Origin: Roseateles terrae
GTDB lineage: Bacteria; Pseudomonadota; Gammaproteobacteria; Burkholderiales; Burkholderiaceae_C
Direction: 5' to 3'
Assembly (NCBI RefSeq): GCF_014192155.1
Contig: NZ_JACHXO010000011.1
Span: forward strand, 1 to 64,000
Length of the DNA: 64,000 nt
Under the pieces are notes generated by a model, which did no database searches, had not been told where the DNA came from, and saw only the letters and a list, made by a program, of their open reading frames with translations. Below are positions 1 to 8,678 of the stretch, piece by piece; the stretch's first letter is position 1; each line of letters starts with the position of its first letter. The position numbers and the translations under genes were made by a program.

Positions 1-54
1 CTCAGCGCCGATGATAGTGCGGATTCCCGTGTGAAAGTAGGTCATCGTCAGGCT
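1..54 (+). rRNA. rrf: 5S ribosomal RNA, 3' end (partial)
   Basis: The first about 54 bases match the 3' third of a betaproteobacterial 5S rRNA: the GCGCCGATGATAGTGCGG segment, then GTGAAAGTAGGTCATCGTCA and the closing GGCT. The gene begins before the window, so this is the end of an rRNA operon transcribed rightward. A strong terminator follows within 20 bases. The exact 3' end is placed by analogy. Confidence 0.93.
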
Positions 55-68
55 AATAACCCTGCAAA

Positions 69-106
69 CCCCCTGAACTCCAGCAGTTCAGGGGGCTTTG
101 CTTTTT
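69..106 (+). terminator. Rho-independent terminator of the rRNA operon
   Basis: A perfect 11-bp stem (CCCCCTGAACT at 69-79 with AGTTCAGGGGG at 85-95) closes a 5-base loop. It is followed by C, TTT, GC and TTTTT. It lies 15 bases after the 5S end, as expected for the end of an rRNA operon. Confidence 0.93.
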
Positions 107-200
107 GGGTATTCGAATTTGATCCGTCGGTGGATGACACCGACCAAAGCAAAACGCCAAGCCCAGCCCGTGCATTTGCTTCTGAAGTATTTGTATCTGA

Positions 201-1181
201 TTAGCTGGCGGTCAGGACATTCACTCCCGACGCGTTCCCCTTGAGGGATAGGTGCCCCGCCCGCAACAGCGCATCCGCGAGCTGCCCCACCCATTCGGAC
301 GCGGAAAGCGCGCCTCCCGCAGCGGATCCACCGGCCACGAGCGCCCACATTCGTTGATAAACGGGCGTCTGAAGCGCCCAGTGAATCAAGGCAGTGCGAT
401 CCAGCCCGCCCACCTCCATGAGGTGAAAGACCAGCAGTGCCTTGGCCGCGTGCACCGCATGCCGAATGGGCTCACGACGAAAGTAGCGAAGTCGTTCCCT
501 CGCCCTCGCCAGGGCGTCCGCCACATCAACAAAGGGCGAGCCGTGTCCCGGAATCACAAGGGTGGGCCGCAACCGTTCGATGAGGTCGAGACTGTCTTCC
601 ACCTCTCCAAATGCGTCCCGCCCGTTCAGTTCCGGGAACACGATCCCGAATCCGTTTTCCCACAGGGCGTCGGCGGAGATCACCGTGCGCGATCCCAGTT
701 CAAACAGAATGATGGACGCGGGATCATGTCCCGGCGCCGCATGGATCTGCCACTGATCAAACGGCGGCGGCAGGTGGGATCCTGGCATGAGGCGCCCCGC
801 AGGTAGGAAGCGCTCGGCCAGTTGCCCGGTGTCGGCGAAACTCAGACCGGAGTCGTCCCACGCCAACGCCGCGTCAAACTCGCCAGGTGGAATCCAGATT
901 GGCACCTTGAACTTCGCCGAAACCGCGGCGTTCCCGCCGCAGTGATCCGAATGCAGATGGGTATTGGCGATGCCGACAAGCTCGTCCCCCGACAAAGCCG
1001 CTTCCAGCAGCGCGAGCGTCTGAGCTGCATGCGAGATGTGCCCGGTATCAACCACCATCGCCTGCTTGCGGGCCGAGGCGGACCCAAGTCCCGCGCCCTT
1101 GGCATGCAGCACCACATTGTTGGACGACAGCCAGCCTCGCTCCAACACCGTCACCCCGGGAATCCGCAAGTCGGCGGTCAT
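201..1181 (-). CDS. MBL-fold metallo-hydrolase
   Basis: A 326-residue metallo-beta-lactamase-fold protein. The zinc motif THLHSDHCGG (HxHxDH) is clear, with a downstream APGHDPAS histidine, an ISADALW aspartate and a VIPGHGSP histidine. These complete the usual five to six ligands of a glyoxalase-II/lactonase-like binuclear site. The substrate cannot be read from sequence. I chose the ATG at 1181 (MTADLRIPG) because longer in-frame starts would run into the upstream gene. It lies 55 bp downstream of the FadD-like ligase on the same strand and is probably co-transcribed, suggesting an acyl-CoA or ester-related hydrolase, though that is inference. Confidence 0.85.
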   Translation of the reverse strand: MTADLRIPGVTVLERGWLSSNNVVLHAKGAGLGSASARKQAMVVDTGHISHAAQTLALLEAALSGDELVGIANTHLHSDHCGGNAAVSAKFKVPIWIPPGEFDAALAWDDSGLSFADTGQLAERFLPAGRLMPGSHLPPPFDQWQIHAAPGHDPASIILFELGSRTVISADALWENGFGIVFPELNGRDAFGEVEDSLDLIERLRPTLVIPGHGSPFVDVADALARARERLRYFRREPIRHAVHAAKALLVFHLMEVGGLDRTALIHWALQTPVYQRMWALVAGGSAAGGALSASEWVGQLADALLRAGHLSLKGNASGVNVLTAS

Positions 1182-1236
1182 GGACGATGCTCGCCACGAA
1201 GTCCACAGCCACCGGTCACCCGCACAGGCGCTGCCC

Positions 1237-2964
1237 TCACTGCTGCCGCAGCTCCCGCCGCAGGATCTTGCCCACATTGGTCTTGGGCAACTCATCGCGG
1301 AACTCGATGTACTTGGGCCGCTTGTAGCCGGTGAACTGGCCATGGCAGTAAGCGCTCAGATCTTCTTCAGCCAGGGCCGGGTCCTTCTTGATCACGAACA
1401 GCTTCACCGCCTCGCCCGAATGCGGGTCGGGCACCCCCACGGCGGCGCATTCCAGCACGCCTGGGTGCATGTTCACCACCTGCTCGATTTCGGTGGGGTA
1501 GACATTGAACCCGCTGACCAGAATCATGTCCTTCTTCCGGTCCACGATCCGGGTGAACCCCTGCGCATCCATGACGCCGATGTCGCCGGTCTTGAAGAAC
1601 CCATCCGGCCCGATGGCCTGCGCGGTTTCTTCCGGGCGATTCCAGTAACCGGCCATCACCTGCGGACCGCGAATGCAGATCTCGCCACGCTCGCCCAGGG
1701 GCACATCGCGACCGTTGTCATCCCGGATGGCGATTTCAGTATTGGGCACCGGCAAGCCGATTGACCCGTTGAAACCATCGACGTCCAGCCGATTGATCGT
1801 CGCGACTGGAGAGGTTTCGGAGAGGCCGTACCCTTCCACCACCGCGCAGCCGGTGATGCGCTGCCATTTCTCCGCCGTCGCCTGCTGTACCGCCATGCCG
1901 CCGCCGTTGGAAATCACCAGCTCGCTGAAGTCCAGCTTGGCAAAGCTCGCATCATTGGCCAGCGCATTGAACAGGGTATTCACCGCCGGGAACATGTTGA
2001 CCTTGTAGTTGCGCAAGGTCGCCACAAATCCTGGGATGTCCCGTGGATTCGGAATCAGTAGGTTCATCATGCCCAGCCGTGCGCCCAGCATGTAGCAGGC
2101 CGTCAGGGCGAAGATGTGATACAGCGGCAGCGCGCAGACGATGGTCAGGGGCTTGTTGCCGAGTTTGCCGAGCATCGGCGCAAACCAGGCTTCGCTCTGG
2201 AGGATATTGGCCACCACGTTTCGGTGGAGCAGCGTCGCCCCTTTGGACAGACCCGTGGTGCCGCCGGTGTATTGCAGAAAGGCCGGGTCATCCGCCCGCA
2301 GCGTCACAGGCTTGAGCTGCGACTGCGCGCCTTGCGACAGGGCCTGCTTGAACCGCGTGACCGTCCGCCCCTGGGTCATCGGCAGCCGGAACTCCGGCAC
2401 CATCTTCTTGAGATGCCGCACCGCGAAGTTGATCAGCGGTCCTTTCCACCAGCTGAGCATGTCGCCCAGGCCGGTGAGCACCACATGCTTCACCTGCGTC
2501 CGCTCGATCACCTCTGACAGCGTCCTGGCGAAGTTCTCCAGCACGATGATGGCTTCCGCCCCGGAGTCCTTGAGCTGATGTTCCAGTTCACGCGGGGTAT
2601 AGAGCGGGTTCACATTCACAACCACATAGCCGGCGCGCAGGATGGCGGCGATGGTCACCATGTACTGCAGCACGTTGGGCATCATGATGGCCACGCGTGC
2701 GCCCTTGGCCAGTCCGCGACCTTGCAGCCACGCCCCCAGCGCCTTGGAGTGTTCATCGACCTCGGCGAAGGTGATGCGCTGGTCCATGCAGACGGCCGCA
2801 TCGCGGCTGGCATGAACGCGGAACGCTTCTTCCAGCAGCTCCACCAGGGACCCATACCGGTCCAGCGGAATCTGGGCGGCCACCCCGGGCGGATAGCTCG
2901 CGAGCCACGGCTGGGCGGCATGCGTGCGGGGCGGGGTTTCAGCAGTCATGGTTACAGCAGTCAT
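1237..2964 (-). CDS. fadD: Long-chain acyl-CoA synthetase (FadD type)
   Basis: A 575-residue ANL-superfamily adenylate-forming enzyme that activates fatty acids to acyl-CoA for beta-oxidation or lipid synthesis. Seen: the AMP-binding P-loop YTGGTTGLSKGATL, the YGLSETSP motif, GERGEICIRGPQVMAGYW, the hinge region DRKKDMILVSGFNVYPTEIE, and the C-terminal catalytic lysine in LPKTNVGKILRRELR. The N-terminus (QPWLASYPPGV) is typical of FadD. The start at 2964 has GGAG just upstream. A second in-frame ATG 15 bases later sits in a near-duplicate of the first 15 bases (ATGACTGCTGTAACC then ATGACTGCTGAAACC), so the true start could be 2949. The MBL hydrolase follows in the same direction. Confidence 0.93.
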   Translation of the reverse strand: MTAVTMTAETPPRTHAAQPWLASYPPGVAAQIPLDRYGSLVELLEEAFRVHASRDAAVCMDQRITFAEVDEHSKALGAWLQGRGLAKGARVAIMMPNVLQYMVTIAAILRAGYVVVNVNPLYTPRELEHQLKDSGAEAIIVLENFARTLSEVIERTQVKHVVLTGLGDMLSWWKGPLINFAVRHLKKMVPEFRLPMTQGRTVTRFKQALSQGAQSQLKPVTLRADDPAFLQYTGGTTGLSKGATLLHRNVVANILQSEAWFAPMLGKLGNKPLTIVCALPLYHIFALTACYMLGARLGMMNLLIPNPRDIPGFVATLRNYKVNMFPAVNTLFNALANDASFAKLDFSELVISNGGGMAVQQATAEKWQRITGCAVVEGYGLSETSPVATINRLDVDGFNGSIGLPVPNTEIAIRDDNGRDVPLGERGEICIRGPQVMAGYWNRPEETAQAIGPDGFFKTGDIGVMDAQGFTRIVDRKKDMILVSGFNVYPTEIEQVVNMHPGVLECAAVGVPDPHSGEAVKLFVIKKDPALAEEDLSAYCHGQFTGYKRPKYIEFRDELPKTNVGKILRRELRQQ

Positions 2965-3220
2965 GTCTCCGTCGCTCTCGTTATGGGCCCAGGGGCGCGA
3001 GGACCACGGGCCAGTGAAGTTGCCCATGCTCGCGTCAGACGAAGCGCAGGACAAAGGGGAGTTGCCCTAGCCTCCCCGTCACCTTAATGACAGGCCCGCA
3101 GCCGGGCCACAAGTCTGTCCTGATGTCACGGACGGAAAAGTCTGACCCGCGGGCCGCCACCCCCGGGCGCCTACACTGCGCTCACCTGATTTTTGAGCCA
3201 CGCGCCTTGAGCGCCGAGAG

Positions 3221-4204
3221 ATGAACGGCCACATTCACCGCTTCACGTCCCTGTTCCGCTGGGTGTTCGGCCCACTGCTGTCTGCCTGGGTGGGGGGCCG
3301 CTATGGCCTGGTCCCCGGCCTCGCCGCGCTGGCGGTGTTCCTGGCGGGGCCGGGCCTCGTGATGCTGCCCAGCTTCCTGGCTCTGCGCTTCTTCCCGCCG
3401 GCGCCGGGTCTTCCGGCTGCCCCGTGGTCGGACCTGATGGCCGCCTGGTGGCGCGAAGTCGTTGCCGTGACGCGGGTCTTCAACTGGGATCAGCCCTGGG
3501 CAGAAAACCGGTTTCCTGACTTCCTGCCGGAGCGCACCCATGCGCCGCGGGGCATCTTGCTGGTCCATGGCTACAGCTGCAACCGCGGGCTGTGGAACGC
3601 CTGGATGCCGCGCCTCCAGCGCGACGGCATTCCCTACATGGCGGTGACGCAGGAGCCGGCCTTCGGTTCCATCGACGCATACGCGCCCTGCATCGATGAG
3701 GCCATGCGCCGTCTGCACGCCCTCACGGGCTCGCCGCCGCTGATCGTGGCGCACAGCATGGGCGGCCTGAGCGCGCGCGCCTGGTGGCGCAGCGTCGGCC
3801 ATGCGCCGGAGCGGATCCACCGCATCCTCACGCTCGGCACTCCCCACCGTGGCACCTTGCTCGCACGGCTCGGCAGCACCGTCAACGCCCGGCAGATGCG
3901 GGATGATTCCCCCTGGCTGCTGCAGCTGGCCGATGAGGAGCCGGACGTCCTCGGTGGACATTTCGACTGCCTCTACGGCCACTGCGACCAGGTGGTTTTC
4001 CCCTCGGAAACGGCGCTGCTCCCAGGGGCCCGGGTGTTGCATCTGCCGGCCCGGGGCCACCTTCAACTGGTGTTCGAACCGCAGGCCTATGACCGCGCGA
4101 TCAGCCTGATCCACGCGGCCCCGATCGACGCAGGTGTCAAGCCTCGGCCTTCAGCACCCCGCGTCGAATCTGATCCAGCTCGATACTCTCAAACAACGCC
4201 TTGA
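3221..4204 (+). CDS. Alpha/beta-hydrolase, triacylglycerol lipase-like
   Basis: A 327-residue alpha/beta-hydrolase. Residues about 10-60 hold one or two hydrophobic helices, suggesting membrane anchoring. The oxyanion-hole strand is ILLVHGYSCNRGLW (about 112-125). The nucleophile elbow is VAHSMGG with Ser at about 179; the usual first Gly of GxSxG is Ala. Likely acid and base are the Asp in HCDQVVFP and the His in ARGHLQLVF. The family resembles PGAP1/LipA-like esterases acting on acyl esters; the substrate is unknown. Its last 68 bases overlap the 3' end of hppD on the opposite strand, so the two genes are convergent with overlapping ends. It is divergent from fadD with a 256-bp gap. Confidence 0.85.
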   Translation: MNGHIHRFTSLFRWVFGPLLSAWVGGRYGLVPGLAALAVFLAGPGLVMLPSFLALRFFPPAPGLPAAPWSDLMAAWWREVVAVTRVFNWDQPWAENRFPDFLPERTHAPRGILLVHGYSCNRGLWNAWMPRLQRDGIPYMAVTQEPAFGSIDAYAPCIDEAMRRLHALTGSPPLIVAHSMGGLSARAWWRSVGHAPERIHRILTLGTPHRGTLLARLGSTVNARQMRDDSPWLLQLADEEPDVLGGHFDCLYGHCDQVVFPSETALLPGARVLHLPARGHLQLVFEPQAYDRAISLIHAAPIDAGVKPRPSAPRVESDPARYSQTTP

Positions 4205-5261
4205 AGTTGCCTTCACCGAAGCCTTCATTCCCCTTGCGCTGAATCAGCTCGAAGAAGATCGGGCCGATGACTTCCTTGGTGAAGATCTGCAGCAGCAACT
4301 CATGCGGCGCGCCCTGGTGGGCCGCACCGTCAATCAGGATCCGCAGCCGGCGCAATTCATCCACCGGCTCCTGATGCTCCGGCAGGCGCTTGCTGACCAG
4401 GTCGTAATAGGTGTCGATGGTGTCCTGGAACTGCACGCCGGTGGAGATCATCCCCTCCACCGTCGCGTAGATGTTGTCGGTGCCCAGGGCCACGTGCTGA
4501 ATCCCTTCCCCGTGATAGAGGTCGAGGTATTCGGCGATCTGGCTCTTGTCGTCGCTGCTCTCGTTGATGGGAATGCGGATCTTGCCGCAGGGGCTGGTCA
4601 TGGCCTTGGACTTCAGACCGGTCAGCTTGCCTTCGATGTCGAAGTAGCGGACTTCACGGAAGTTGAACAGGCGCTCGTAGAACTCCGCCCATTCCTTCAT
4701 CCGGCCGCGGAAGACGTTGTGGGTCAGGTGATCGATGTAGGTCAGGCCGTGGCCCTTGGGTCGAGATTCGACGGGTTTGCCTTGCGCATCCAGCAGCGGC
4801 ACGAAATCCACGTCATAGATGCTGATGTTGCCGATCTCGCCCGGAGCAGCGCCGTTCTTCCCTTGCCACCGGTCCACGAAGTAGATCAGCGAATCGCCGA
4901 TACCCTTGATGGCGGGGATATTCAGCTCCATCGGGCCGGCCTTGTTGTCAAAGCCCCAGGCGCCGAGTTCCAGCGCACGGCGATAGGCAAAGGCCGCATC
5001 GTTCACGCGGAAGGCGATGGCGCAGATGGACGGACCATGCAGACGGGCAAACCGCTGTGCAAAGGCGTCGGTTTCGGCGTTGACGATGAAGTTCACGTCC
5101 CCTTGCCGATACAGCGTCACATTCTTGTGGCGATGGCGGGCGACGGCCACAAATCCCATCGAGGTGAACAGCGCGCCGAGCGCGGCCGGATCGGGAGCGG
5201 CGAATTCGATGAATTCAAAGCCGTCGGTGCCCATCGGGTTGTCCCAAGGGGTGAATGCCAT
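4137..5261 (-). CDS. hppD: 4-hydroxyphenylpyruvate dioxygenase
   Basis: A 374-residue non-haem Fe(II) dioxygenase converting 4-hydroxyphenylpyruvate to homogentisate in tyrosine catabolism. It has two vicinal-oxygen-chelate halves. The iron ligands are visible as His178 (YIDHLTHNV), His256 (GIQHVAL) and Glu338 (IFFELIQRKG). A longer frame to 5282 exists, but the ATG at 5261 has GGAG seven bases upstream and begins MAFTPWDNPMGTDGFEF, the normal family start. No homogentisate dioxygenase lies beside it. A divergent Lrp/AsnC gene begins 120 bp away and probably controls it. Confidence 0.96.
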   Translation of the reverse strand: MAFTPWDNPMGTDGFEFIEFAAPDPAALGALFTSMGFVAVARHRHKNVTLYRQGDVNFIVNAETDAFAQRFARLHGPSICAIAFRVNDAAFAYRRALELGAWGFDNKAGPMELNIPAIKGIGDSLIYFVDRWQGKNGAAPGEIGNISIYDVDFVPLLDAQGKPVESRPKGHGLTYIDHLTHNVFRGRMKEWAEFYERLFNFREVRYFDIEGKLTGLKSKAMTSPCGKIRIPINESSDDKSQIAEYLDLYHGEGIQHVALGTDNIYATVEGMISTGVQFQDTIDTYYDLVSKRLPEHQEPVDELRRLRILIDGAAHQGAPHELLLQIFTKEVIGPIFFELIQRKGNEGFGEGNFKALFESIELDQIRRGVLKAEA

Positions 5262-5381
5262 GCGTGTCTCCAGATTTGTCAAAAATCAATGCGTGAGACT
5301 GTAGGCGTCGGCCCTCGCAGTTTTCATGCGATCTGATGCCATTCCGCTGCATCGGCGCAGGAATCCTGCAAGAATTCGGAA

Positions 5382-5864
5382 ATGGACAAGCAGATCGAGC
5401 TTGATGCGATCGACCGACGCATCCTCCACGCCCTCCAGGCGGATGGCCGCATGACTTACGACGCGCTCGCGGCCGAGGCCAACCTGTCGGCGTCGGCGGT
5501 GCTGCGCCGCGTCCGGCGGCTGGAGGAACTGGGCGTCATCCAAGGCTATGTGGCCCTGTTGAATCCGGAGCGGGTAGGGCTGGGCCTGACGGCCTACATC
5601 AATGTCCGCCTGGAAAAGCACACCGAGACCCACAAGCGCAATCCGATGGATCTGTTCCGGGCGGCGGTCCAGAGCTGGCCGGAGGTGGTGGAGTGCTCCG
5701 CCCTCACGGGGGACATGGACTACCTGCTTCGAGTGCTGGTGGAAGACATGTCCCACTACGCCCGGTTCATCACCGAGACGCTGCTCAAGCATCCCAGCGT
5801 GCAGGACTGCAAGACCAGCTTTGTGCTGGACCGCTTGAAGAACACCACGGCGCTGCCTGTGTAA
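5382..5864 (+). CDS. Lrp/AsnC family transcriptional regulator
   Basis: A 160-residue protein with an N-terminal winged HTH (IDRRILHALQADGRMTYDAL, then LSASAVLRRVRRLEELGVIQGY) and a C-terminal RAM/AsnC ligand-binding domain (about 70-150). This is the normal length for Lrp/AsnC feast-famine regulators, which bind amino or aromatic acids and act on the divergent gene. Here that gene is hppD, so a tyrosine-catabolism regulator is likely (inference). The Shine-Dalgarno sequence is poor (CGGAA directly before ATG). Confidence 0.92.
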   Translation: MDKQIELDAIDRRILHALQADGRMTYDALAAEANLSASAVLRRVRRLEELGVIQGYVALLNPERVGLGLTAYINVRLEKHTETHKRNPMDLFRAAVQSWPEVVECSALTGDMDYLLRVLVEDMSHYARFITETLLKHPSVQDCKTSFVLDRLKNTTALPV

Positions 5865-5891
5865 GGGCGGCCGACCCATGCAATGCCGGCC

Positions 5892-6770
5892 TCAGCCGGG
5901 TGTGCCATCCAGCTCGTGCAGCAGCTTGAGCGTATGCGACGGCGACAACGTCAACAGCTCGCCGATTTCGGCCAGATCATCCGGAATGGCGGGGTTCTCC
6001 CAACTGACCGAACTGTGCCGCGCCAGGCGAACGGCCAGCATCACGCATCGCACCTGCGGATCGCGGGCTTTCTTGTCGTTGGTGATGTGCGCCAGAAGCT
6101 CGGGCAGGTGCCAGGCCTTCATCAGCGCCTGTTCCAGATCCCCCAGCTCGATGTTCAGCACCTGCTTCTGCGCCGCGGTGCTGCGTAATCCGGGCTGGGC
6201 CGCCTGCAGGCGCTGAATCTCCAGCGCCAGGGTCGGCGCCTCGCACCAGAGCAGCATCTCGGAGAAATCGTGCAGCAGAGCGGCGCTGTGGATCACTTCC
6301 GCATCCGGGTCGGCGCGGTGAGCCGCAAAGCCGAGGGCAAAGCGTGCCGCCCGCTCCGCCCGTAGCAGCACGCGCTGCAATCCAGCCAATGCGTCCGGCC
6401 GACCGGCGAGCCGCTCCTCCACCGTCGGTTGAGGGCCGAAGGCCTTGAAGAAGGGCGTGATGCCCAGGAGCACCAGCGCGGCCGTGACCGTTTCTGCGTC
6501 GGTCAGCAGCCGGCTGGAGCGCTGCGACGCCGCATGCGCCAGCAGCTTCAGGGTCATGAGCGGATCCTTGTTCAGGATCTCGCCCAGCAGGTGGGCGTCT
6601 GCTGCGTCCTCATTGGATCGCCACAGTTCCAGCTGCTCGCTGGTACTCGCCAGGACTGGAATAGTCATATGGCGAAGGTGGGCGGTCCACGCGGACAGGT
6701 CGCGAAGCGGCTGCTCCAGCATGGGCTGGGCCGGGGGTACCGGCACAGGAAGAGGAAGCAGGTCGCTCAT
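5892..6770 (-). CDS. HDOD domain protein
   Basis: A 292-residue HDOD protein. The N-terminal half (PVLASTSEQLELWR, then LGEILNKDPLMTLKLLAHA) matches the HDOD helical bundle, and IHSAALLHDFSEMLLW is the degenerate HD-like segment. HDOD proteins lack true HD phosphohydrolase chemistry and act in signalling, motility or stress regulation in Proteobacteria. I placed the start at MSDLLPLPV (6770) because the frame upstream is arginine-rich and unlike the family. The Shine-Dalgarno sequence is weak. It is followed closely by the Lrp gene end on the other strand. Confidence 0.85.
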   Translation of the reverse strand: MSDLLPLPVPVPPAQPMLEQPLRDLSAWTAHLRHMTIPVLASTSEQLELWRSNEDAADAHLLGEILNKDPLMTLKLLAHAASQRSSRLLTDAETVTAALVLLGITPFFKAFGPQPTVEERLAGRPDALAGLQRVLLRAERAARFALGFAAHRADPDAEVIHSAALLHDFSEMLLWCEAPTLALEIQRLQAAQPGLRSTAAQKQVLNIELGDLEQALMKAWHLPELLAHITNDKKARDPQVRCVMLAVRLARHSSVSWENPAIPDDLAEIGELLTLSPSHTLKLLHELDGTPG

Positions 6771-6887
6771 GGTCGGGCAGGGCCTTGGGGGCAGTGATGC
6801 ACGGAGTGCTTGGATCGTATATCGGCTCCGCATCCGCCAGCTTGATGCCCACAAGCACGGCGATGAGGGCGATCCACACGGGCGCCA

Positions 6888-7154
6888 TCACAGACGCCGG
6901 ACGCCCGCGAGGGTGCCGACCAGTTGACCGTTGACATACAGCCCGCCGTGATCCGACGAACCACCTCCCAGCGGACCGAACTCCAGATGAAGATCGGTGC
7001 CGGCCTCGGACCGTGCGGCGGTGGGTGCCAGCAGCCAGGCCCAGCGGATCAGCCGACCGCCCAGACGGAGCAGACGGCTCGAGATCCATTCCCGCCAACC
7101 GCGGGGTTCGGCCAGGCGGCTGTGGGCGCTGGCCATGCAAATGATCGAAGACAT
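6888..7154 (-). CDS. Small hypothetical protein (88 aa)
   Basis: I do not recognise this family. The 88-residue product starts MSSIICMASAHSRLAEPRGW at an ATG with GGGAG eight bases upstream, a good ribosome site that decides the start. The middle is basic and tryptophan-rich (WREWISSRLLRLGGRLIRWAWLL) and could be an amphipathic or membrane-associated helix. The C-terminus is Gly-rich, ending LYVNGQLVGTLAGVRRL. It lies between the 61-aa gene and the HDOD gene on the same strand, so it may be part of that transcription unit. Confidence 0.55.
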   Translation of the reverse strand: MSSIICMASAHSRLAEPRGWREWISSRLLRLGGRLIRWAWLLAPTAARSEAGTDLHLEFGPLGGGSSDHGGLYVNGQLVGTLAGVRRL

Positions 7155-7221
7155 GAGAATTCTCCCTGGGTCGCCTCCCTGACGCCCCGGGATCGATCTC
7201 GGGGCGCGGAAGGTCAGCCTT

Positions 7222-7407
7222 TCATGGACTGAGTTCGTGCAGATGCCGCAGCTCGCGCTGCAACGACTGATGGGCTTGTTGACGCTTGCCGCCGGCGCTG
7301 GGGCCATGTCGGCCGGCAGATCGCTTGAGGCAGGGCGCCACATGCGGATTGCGTGGCTTGCGCGTGGTCAGCGTTTGCTGGGCACGTGGGGCAGTGAACT
7401 TGGCCAT
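7222..7407 (-). CDS. Small basic hypothetical protein (61 aa)
   Basis: A 61-residue, strongly basic protein (MAKFTAPRAQQTLTTRKPR, later AGRHGPSAGGKRQQ) with no recognised domain. The perfect AGGAGG six bases before ATG is the main reason to believe it is translated. Its Lys/Arg/Pro/Gly-rich composition suggests nucleic-acid or ribosome binding, but this is inference. It is followed by the 88-aa small gene. The upstream region carries two tandem-repeat arrays. Confidence 0.55.
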   Translation of the reverse strand: MAKFTAPRAQQTLTTRKPRNPHVAPCLKRSAGRHGPSAGGKRQQAHQSLQRELRHLHELSP

Positions 7408-7561
7408 GAGTAGCCTCCTGGTGTTGACAGCTGAAAGAGGGAATAGGGCGGTGTTGGGCTCTTGTTGAGCCGGCTCGCCTCGTAACTTGCGCAAATGATA
7501 AACACTCGATTATCAAGCGCAAGTGCTTTTTATCTGGTGTTGTCACTCGCCGACGGGACGC

Positions 7562-7641
7562 GACGGCAATGCCCGACGGCAATGCCCGACGGCAATGCCC
7601 GACGGCAATGCCCCGGCGGCAATGCCCCGGCGGCAATGTCC
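7562..7641. repeat. Six-copy tandem repeat, 13-14 bp unit
   Basis: Units run GACGGCAATGCCC (7562, 7575, 7588), GACGGCAATGCCCC (7601), GGCGGCAATGCCCC (7615) and GGCGGCAATGTCC (7629), with a partial GGCGGCC after. The first four are nearly identical and later units drift, as in slippage arrays. It lies in the 531-bp non-coding stretch 7408-7938, between the 61-aa gene and the HTH-like gene. No convincing gene occurs in that stretch. Confidence 0.9.
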
Positions 7642-7780
7642 GGCGGCCAGGTGCATCGGCTACTTGCATCGGCCGCACACATCGGGCGTGCACGTCGTCG
7701 AAGTGGCTCAGCGTCAGCCGTCGTCGGGACTTCCGCCCGGGGCAAGAGATGTCATGCCTTGACAGGGGAGCATCACGGCC

Positions 7781-7860
7781 GTCTCTGGCAGGCCTGTGCC
7801 GTGTCTGGCAGGCCTATGCCGTGTCGGGCAGGCTTATGCAGTTCCGGGCAGGCCCCTGCG
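7781..7860. repeat. Four-copy tandem repeat, exact 20-bp period
   Basis: Four consecutive 20-mers start at 7781, 7801, 7821 and 7841. Each has the core GGGCAGGC or TGGCAGGC, followed by C/T, a variable base and TGC. Identity to the first unit falls along the array. It is unrelated in sequence to the 13-bp array 140 bp to the left. No spacers separate the units, so it is not CRISPR. Confidence 0.9.
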
Positions 7861-7938
7861 CTGCCGCATGGCTGAAGCGCCCAATCCCTGAGCGACCTCA
7901 GCCCGTCGCGCTTGACCTTTCGCGATCAGCCCGCGCGC

Positions 7939-8598
7939 TCAGCGCTTCTTCGGCTTGAGCGGGGCGACGCTCTGCTGCAGCTTGCGCCACGCGTCGGCTT
8001 CGGAGACGCCCGATGGACTGGCGGTGACCACCGGCTTGCCGGCGGCGGCCGCTGCGGCAGCCCGCGTGGAGGCGCTCGTCGATACCGGTGCCGGCGCGGG
8101 GGCCGCAGCGGCGACCGGCGTCAACACTTCTCCCAGCAGATCCAGCAATCGGGTGCGCGCCCGCTGGGGATGCCGGCGATAGTAGGTGAGCACCAGCCCG
8201 ACGATGAAACGTTCGTCATCGTCCTGCGGAAGGCCGGGCGGAGGCTCCGCCGCTGCCATGCCAAGAGCGCCCGGCGCCGCGCCGGAAGGACCGTGAGCCC
8301 CTGCCCCTGCTGCACCTGCAGACGCCGCACTCAGACCATGCTCCTGGTCCATCCACCCCATCGGCTTATGGCACAACTGCTCGAACTGCCGCGCCAGCCG
8401 CTCTCCAATCTGACGGGAGCGGCTCTTGATCTGGCTCCAGTAACTGGGCTGGATCTGCAAGCGCTCCGCAAAGCGCCGCTCCAGACCGCGCAGGGCGGCG
8501 GCATCGGGGTGCTTGAGGGTGGCGGCAACGAACTCTTCGAACAGGCGCATCGCGTTGTCCAAACGGATCTGCGCGACGTCGCGGGGGGCGGAACACAT
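7939..8598 (-). CDS. Putative HTH/repressor-like DNA-binding protein
   Basis: A 219-residue protein. The N-terminal about 75 residues (RLFEEFVAATLKHPDAAALRG, then LQIQPSYWSQIKSRSRQIGERLARQFEQLC, then PMGWMD) resemble the lambda-repressor-like helical domain of Burkholderiales regulators: recognition-helix-like YWSQIKSRSR and the PxGWMD ending common in such proteins. The rest is Ala/Pro-rich linker followed by a helical segment (DERFIVGLVLTYYRRHPQRART) and a basic tail KPKKR. Target and ligand are unknown. No Shine-Dalgarno is visible before 8598; a second start at 8550 is possible. Confidence 0.6.
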   Translation of the reverse strand: MCSAPRDVAQIRLDNAMRLFEEFVAATLKHPDAAALRGLERRFAERLQIQPSYWSQIKSRSRQIGERLARQFEQLCHKPMGWMDQEHGLSAASAGAAGAGAHGPSGAAPGALGMAAAEPPPGLPQDDDERFIVGLVLTYYRRHPQRARTRLLDLLGEVLTPVAAAAPAPAPVSTSASTRAAAAAAAGKPVVTASPSGVSEADAWRKLQQSVAPLKPKKR

Positions 8599-8678
8599 GC
8601 CGCAATGATAAAGCTTCGTTCACCTGCCCCTTGGCAGGTCCCGTCAACAGCCGCACGTTTGTTGAGGCTTCCCCGGTC

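Noticed and set aside
7562-7860. Considered as CRISPR array
   Set aside because: Units are contiguous with no spacers, are 13-14 or 20 bp, and no cas gene is in the window.
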